Source: JAVXNW01 sp036645575 (lineage in GTDB: Bacteria > Bacillota > Clostridia > Christensenellales > Aristaeellaceae). Taken from it: 9,125 bases of DNA. The position numbers were made by a program, and so were the translations under genes. The notes under the pieces were generated by a model that saw nothing but the letters and a program-made list of their open reading frames with translations, did no database searches and was not told the DNA's origin. Shown piece by piece: positions 6,211 to 9,125 of this stretch. Position 1 is the stretch's first letter, and every line of letters begins with the position of its first letter. The DNA lies in NCBI GenBank assembly GCA_036645575.1, contig JAVXNW010000098.1, forward strand, positions 1 to 9,125. The letters run 5' to 3'.

Positions 6211-7242
6211 ATGGGGAAGAAGTTGGTTTTGCTGATGCTGGTGCTGGCGCTGTTGTGCGGGACATCCGCGCTGGGCGCGCCCTTTACCGACTCGCTGGGG
6301 CGCACGGTGGATATGCCGGACGAGGTTAGCCGGGTGGCGGTTTCCGGCCCGCTTGCGCAGATCACGCTGTTTGCGCTCGCGCCGGACGCGCTGGTCGGGC
6401 TTTCGAGCGCATGGGACGCGTCGGCGACCGAATTTATCGGAAAGTATAGCCAGCTTCCGCTGCTGGGGCAATTATACGGCGGCAAGGGCGAGATGAATCT
6501 GGAGGAGGTCATCGCGAGCCAAGCGCAGGTGATCATCGACGTGGGCGAGCCCAAGAAGAGCGCGAAGGCCGATCTGGACGATCTGCAGGCGCAGGTGGGC
6601 ATTCCGTTTATTCACATCACCATGACCACCGAGACGGCGGGCGACGCCTTCCGGCAGCTGGGCGCGCTGCTTGACCGCGGCCAAGCGGCGGAAACGCTGG
6701 CGACCTATTGCGAGGACACGTATGCGCGGGTGCAAGCCATCATGGACAAGGTGGGGGAGAAGCGCGTGCGCGTGCTGTACTGCCTGGGCGACGCGGGGCT
6801 CAACGTGATTGCGAAGGGGAGCTACCACGCGGAGGTCATCGACATGATCAGCGATAACGTGGCGGTGGTTGCCGAGCCCACGTCAAAGGGCACCGGCAAC
6901 GAAGTGGACATGGAGCAGATCATGCTGTGGAACCCGGATTTTATCGTCTTTGCCAAAGACAGCATCTATGACACGGTGCAAGAGGACCCCGCGTGGCAGT
7001 CGCTGCCCGCGATTGCGAAGGGTCGGTATGTCGAGGCGCCAGTTGGCCCCTACAACTGGATGGGCTTTCCCCCCTCGGTGCAGCGGTATTTGGGGATGCT
7101 GTGGCTCGAGCAGGTGCTCTATCCGGAGCTGGCGGATTACGACCTGTACGAGGAGGTCGCGAACTACTTTGACCTGTTCTACCACTGCACGCTCACGCGG
7201 GCGCAGTTTGACCGCCTCACGCAAGACGCGTTCCCGCGCTGA
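6211..7242 (+). CDS. Class III substrate-binding protein of the ABC importer (FecB/BtuF/MolA type)
   Basis: The 343-residue product has a signal peptide (MGKK, then a Leu-rich core to about residue 20) and a two-lobed periplasmic-binding-protein type 2 fold. The first lobe shows the family opening (DSLGRTVDMPDEVSRVAV at 27-44) and NLEEVIASQAQVII (96-109). The C lobe contains MEQIMLWNPDFIVF (234-247) and a GPYNWMGFPPSVQRYLGMLW block (279-298), which is typical of a subgroup of iron/cobalamin/oxyanion binding proteins in anaerobes. The ligand cannot be read from sequence. The only Cys near the signal peptide (Cys16) sits in ALLC, a poor lipobox with Leu at -1; cleavage near TSA20 or LGA23 by signal peptidase I is the alternative. 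In a single-membrane host that would leave the protein without an anchor. It is the last gene of the operon, behind its own strong binding site, and its stop lies inside a tandem duplication. Confidence 0.93.
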   Translation: MGKKLVLLMLVLALLCGTSALGAPFTDSLGRTVDMPDEVSRVAVSGPLAQITLFALAPDALVGLSSAWDASATEFIGKYSQLPLLGQLYGGKGEMNLEEVIASQAQVIIDVGEPKKSAKADLDDLQAQVGIPFIHITMTTETAGDAFRQLGALLDRGQAAETLATYCEDTYARVQAIMDKVGEKRVRVLYCLGDAGLNVIAKGSYHAEVIDMISDNVAVVAEPTSKGTGNEVDMEQIMLWNPDFIVFAKDSIYDTVQEDPAWQSLPAIAKGRYVEAPVGPYNWMGFPPSVQRYLGMLWLEQVLYPELADYDLYEEVANYFDLFYHCTLTRAQFDRLTQDAFPR

Positions 7243-7324
7243 GCGGCCGCGCATAAAAAACCGTCCAAGCTTTTAAATTTGCGCTGAGCGACCGCGCATA
7301 AAAAAACCGTCCCGGCTTTCAAAT
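7236..7324. repeat. Imperfect 45-base tandem duplication over the operon end
   Basis: Unit 1 starts at 7236 and unit 2 at 7281. Both read GCGCTGAGCG, then RCCGCGCATA, an A-run, CCGTCC, six or so differing bases, and AAAT. They differ at a few bases and by one A. Unit 1 contains the TGA stop of the binding-protein gene (7240-7242). Unit 2 repeats that stretch without coding and forms the 5' arm of the terminator. This is the signature of a slippage duplication of the gene end plus half a terminator. Confidence 0.9.
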
Positions 7325-7341
7325 GAAAACCGGGGCGGTTT
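7300..7341. terminator. Bidirectional intrinsic terminator between uptake operon and yajC
   Basis: The 5' arm 7304-7320 pairs with the 3' arm 7325-7341 around an AAAT loop. The stem is 17 bp, with one G-U pair and one C-A mismatch. A7 at 7300-7306 gives a strong U-tract on the minus strand for yajC. On the plus strand the T-run after the stem is broken, so it is weaker for the uptake operon. Confidence 0.88.
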
Positions 7342-7375
7342 GCTTGATTTAGAATGCGCTTCCTTAGCGTGCTCC

Positions 7376-7747
7376 TTAGACCTGCGGCTCGGTATCGTTC
7401 TCGAGCGGCGCGTCTTCGACGGAGCGGATCGCCCAGCGGGCGAGGACCATGGGGGTCTTGGGCGCGCCGACGACCAAGGTGACGGTGTCGTCCTTGATGC
7501 CGGTTACGCTGCCATAGATGCCGCCGATGGTGCAAACGCGGTCGCCCACCTTGAGCGCGGCGAGCATGTTCTTAACAGCCTTGTCCTTTTTGCGCTGCGG
7601 GCGGATCAGCAAGAAATAGAAGACGGCGACCATGGCCACCATCATGAGAAGCGAAGGAATCATCTCTGCGAAGCCACCTGCTCCGGTTGCGCCGCCCGCG
7701 GGTGCCGCTGCGGGTGCCGCTGCGGTCATAAGCCAGTTTTCAACCAT
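7376..7747 (-). CDS. yajC: YajC, Sec preprotein translocase accessory subunit
   Basis: The 123-residue protein has an Ala/Pro/Gly-rich N-terminus (9-25), one membrane helix (about 29-48) and the family hallmark FYFLLIRPQRKK (43-54). The hallmark leads into the cytoplasmic part MLAALKVGDRVCTIGGIYGSV (61-81) and a short acidic tail. YajC associates with SecDF/SecYEG at the membrane; it is usually not essential. It is somewhat longer than minimal family members because of the low-complexity N-terminus. The start at ATG 7747 follows GGAGGGG (7757-7763); two upstream in-frame ATGs lie in or before that site. It follows tgt in the usual tgt-yajC order, but no secD or secDF is found next to it: the opposite-strand uptake operon ends there instead. 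Confidence 0.95.
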   Translation of the reverse strand: MVENWLMTAAAPAAAPAGGATGAGGFAEMIPSLLMMVAMVAVFYFLLIRPQRKKDKAVKNMLAALKVGDRVCTIGGIYGSVTGIKDDTVTLVVGAPKTPMVLARWAIRSVEDAPLENDTEPQV

Positions 7748-7788
7748 TAAAATCTTCCCCTCCATATGCATAGTTCTACACACTTCTT

Positions 7789-7817
7789 ATTATAGCGATT
7801 TTTTCTGTAAACCACAA
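7789..7817 (-). promoter_or_regulatory. Sigma-A-type promoter of yajC
   Basis: On the minus strand, TTGTGG (7812-7817) and a perfect TATAAT (7789-7794) are 17 bases apart, placing the start near 7782 and a 35-base leader before yajC. An inverted repeat, ACCACAAC (7811-7818) with GTTGTGGT (7855-7862), covers the -35 element and begins 13 bases after the tgt stop. It has no U-tract on the minus strand, so it is not a tgt terminator; it could be an operator or simply an mRNA hairpin. yajC can thus be made independently of tgt. Confidence 0.65.
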
Positions 7818-7875
7818 CCGGAAAACCGCATAAGAATCGTGCTTTGTTGTAAATGTTGTGGTCATATCGGGCTGA

Positions 7876-8991
7876 TCACCAGTTGTCCCGGCCATTGCGC
7901 GCGAAAAACGCCTCCGAGAAATCGCCGTAGGCGTCCTGCTCGATCGCGGCGCGCGCGTCTTCCATGAGCCGGGCGAGAAAGCGCAGGTTGTGAATCGAAC
8001 ACAGGCGCAGCCCCAGAATTTCCTCCGCCTTGAGCAGGTGGCGGATGTAGGCGCGCGAGAAATTGCGGCAGGCGTAGCAGTCGCAGTCCTTTTCGATGGG
8101 AGAAAAGTCCGCCGCGTATTTGGCGTTGCGCACGACCAAGCGCCCATCCCGCGTAAAGACCGTGCCGTTGCGCGCCACGCGCGTGGCGAGCACGCAGTCG
8201 AACATGTCCACGCCGCGCTTGACGCCCTCGATCAGGCAGTCCGGGCTGCCCACGCCCATCAGGTAGCGCGGCTTGTTTTCCGGAAGCTCCGGGCACACAA
8301 CCGACAACAGCTCGTACATGATCGGCTTAGGTTCGCCCACGCTCAGCCCGCCGATGCCGAAACCCGGCAGGTCGAGCTTTGCCATTTCGCGCGCGCACTC
8401 GCGGCGAAGGTCCGGGTAGAACGCGCCCTGGACGATGCCAAATAGCGCCTGATCCGGGCGGGTCTTTGCGCGCATCGAGCGCTCGAGCCAACGAAGGGTT
8501 CGGTACATCGCCTTGTGTGCGCGGTCCTCGTCGCACGGCCACGGGGAGCACTCGTCAAACTGCATCATGATGTCCGCGCCCAATTTCTCCTGTATGGCAA
8601 TTGAAATTTCCGGCGAGAGGAACTGCTTAGAGCCGTCCAAATGCGAGCGGAACGTCACGCCCTCCTCGGTCAGCTTGCGCAGTGCCGCCAGCGAGAACAC
8701 CTGAAACCCGCCGGAGTCGGTCAAAATCGGTTTAGACCAGTGCATGAATCCGTGGAGGTCGCCGGCCGCCGCGACAATATCCTCGCCGGGCCGCAGATGC
8801 AGGTGGTAGGTGTTGGAGAGGATGATCTGCGCGCCGAGATCGGTCAGTTCGTCCGGCGTCATCGTCTTGACGGACGCCTGCGTGCCAACCGGCATGTAAA
8901 TCGGCGTCTCAATCACGCCATGCGGCGTATGGAGCCGCCCGCGCCGCGCGCCCGTCTGCTTGCATACGTGCAGTAGTTCAAATTCAAACAA
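7876..8991 (-). CDS. tgt: Queuine tRNA-ribosyltransferase (tRNA-guanine transglycosylase)
   Basis: The 371-residue TIM-barrel enzyme swaps guanine-34 of GUN-anticodon tRNAs (Asp, Asn, His, Tyr) for preQ1, the bacterial substrate, on the way to queuosine. Catalytic features are present: Asp92 in ILTDSGGFQVFSL (general base region), the FGIGGLSVGEP segment (211-221), nucleophile Asp265 in GVDMFDCVLATR, and the zinc site Cys303, Cys305, Cys308, His334 (CDCYAC and SIHNL). Length is normal. The start is TTG 8991, supported by AGGAGGG at 8999-9005 seven bases upstream and by the expected family N-terminus; no ATG fits. Usual neighbours queA and ruvB would lie beyond the right edge. No terminator is seen between tgt and yajC, so read-through into yajC is likely. 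Confidence 0.98.
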   Translation of the reverse strand: MFEFELLHVCKQTGARRGRLHTPHGVIETPIYMPVGTQASVKTMTPDELTDLGAQIILSNTYHLHLRPGEDIVAAAGDLHGFMHWSKPILTDSGGFQVFSLAALRKLTEEGVTFRSHLDGSKQFLSPEISIAIQEKLGADIMMQFDECSPWPCDEDRAHKAMYRTLRWLERSMRAKTRPDQALFGIVQGAFYPDLRRECAREMAKLDLPGFGIGGLSVGEPKPIMYELLSVVCPELPENKPRYLMGVGSPDCLIEGVKRGVDMFDCVLATRVARNGTVFTRDGRLVVRNAKYAADFSPIEKDCDCYACRNFSRAYIRHLLKAEEILGLRLCSIHNLRFLARLMEDARAAIEQDAYGDFSEAFFARNGRDNW

Positions 8992-8998
8992 GGGGAAA

Positions 8999-9005
8999 CC
9001 CTCCT
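8999..9005 (-). promoter_or_regulatory. Ribosome binding site that fixes the TTG start of tgt
   Basis: On the minus strand AGGAGGG lies seven bases before TTG 8991-8989. Confidence 0.8.
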
Positions 9006-9048
9006 AATGTCATGGAAATTTAAAGATGAAAACGGCTTGCGCGGAGCG

Positions 9049-9119
9049 CGGCACTGCGGTGCCGTGCTGACGCTCACGCGGGTTATTGAACGCGGAGGAG
9101 GGGCTACTCGCCCCCCTCC
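9049..9119. other. Two GC-rich stem-loops upstream of tgt
   Basis: CGGCAC/GTGCCG (9049-9064, tetraloop TGCG) and GGAGGGG/CCCCTCC (9097-9119, 9-base loop) lie in the 120 bases between the tgt ribosome binding site and the window edge. Neither has a T-tract on either strand in view. They could be part of an intergenic repeat, an mRNA-stabilising element or the end of an upstream gene's terminator. No coding sequence is recognised here. Confidence 0.45.
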
Positions 9120-9125
9120 ACACCA

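Noticed and set aside
4968..6602. A 544-codon minus-strand open frame opposite the transporter genes
   Set aside because: It is antisense to three clear ABC genes; composition is Arg/His/Pro/Ser-rich as expected of a shadow frame in GC-rich DNA, with no domain and no binding site.

Overview
The window is GC-rich DNA that looks like a chromosomal piece of a high-GC, low-oxygen Firmicute (Clostridia, probably a gut-type Oscillospirales or Christensenellales-like lineage). The grounds are strong GGAGG-type ribosome binding sites, a secreted clostripain-family protease, a Cys-rich protein with a spore-surface-like C-terminal domain, and a tgt-yajC pair. The lineage is inferred from gene content and style, not from any marker search. 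There are no tRNA, rRNA, CRISPR or insertion-sequence features that I can support.

Layout. (1) 80-1015 (+): a Gly/Cys-rich protein with 14 perfect CGG[S/G] tetrapeptides, then a Pro/Cys linker and a BclA-like beta-sandwich C-terminal domain. It is preceded by a possible mother-cell sigma-type promoter. (2) 1226-3181 (-): a secreted C11 (clostripain) peptidase convergent with the first gene; the two share a bidirectional terminator at 1178-1227. (3) 3182-3661: a 480-base divergent intergenic region. It carries a candidate promoter for the protease on the minus strand, an excellent extended -10 promoter on the plus strand (-10 at 3478-3483), and a foldable leader of about 130 nt ending in a terminator-like hairpin plus T6 (3589-3618). 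(4) 3662-7242 (+): a tightly packed, translationally coupled operon of a class I SAM methyltransferase, a 26-codon bridging ORF, a FecCD/BtuC-type permease, its ATPase and its class III substrate-binding protein, i.e. metal-chelate, corrinoid or oxyanion uptake. (5) 7236-7341: an imperfect 45-base tandem duplication over the end of the operon, followed by a bidirectional terminator. (6) 7376-8991 (-): yajC and tgt, transcribed tgt then yajC, with a separate sigma-A-type promoter directly before yajC.

How the genes work together. The four operon proteins form one uptake module: the binding protein captures a ligand outside, the permease dimer and ATPase pump it in, and the methyltransferase may modify the ligand or its carrier. 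The leader RNA could gate transcription of this module. Tgt (queuosine tRNA modification) and YajC (Sec translocon accessory) are housekeeping. The Gly/Cys protein is the most unusual gene: it has the layout of an exosporium collagen-like glycoprotein, but with a cysteine-every-fourth-residue repeat in place of GXY collagen repeats, which suggests a disulfide-cross-linked spore-surface filament.
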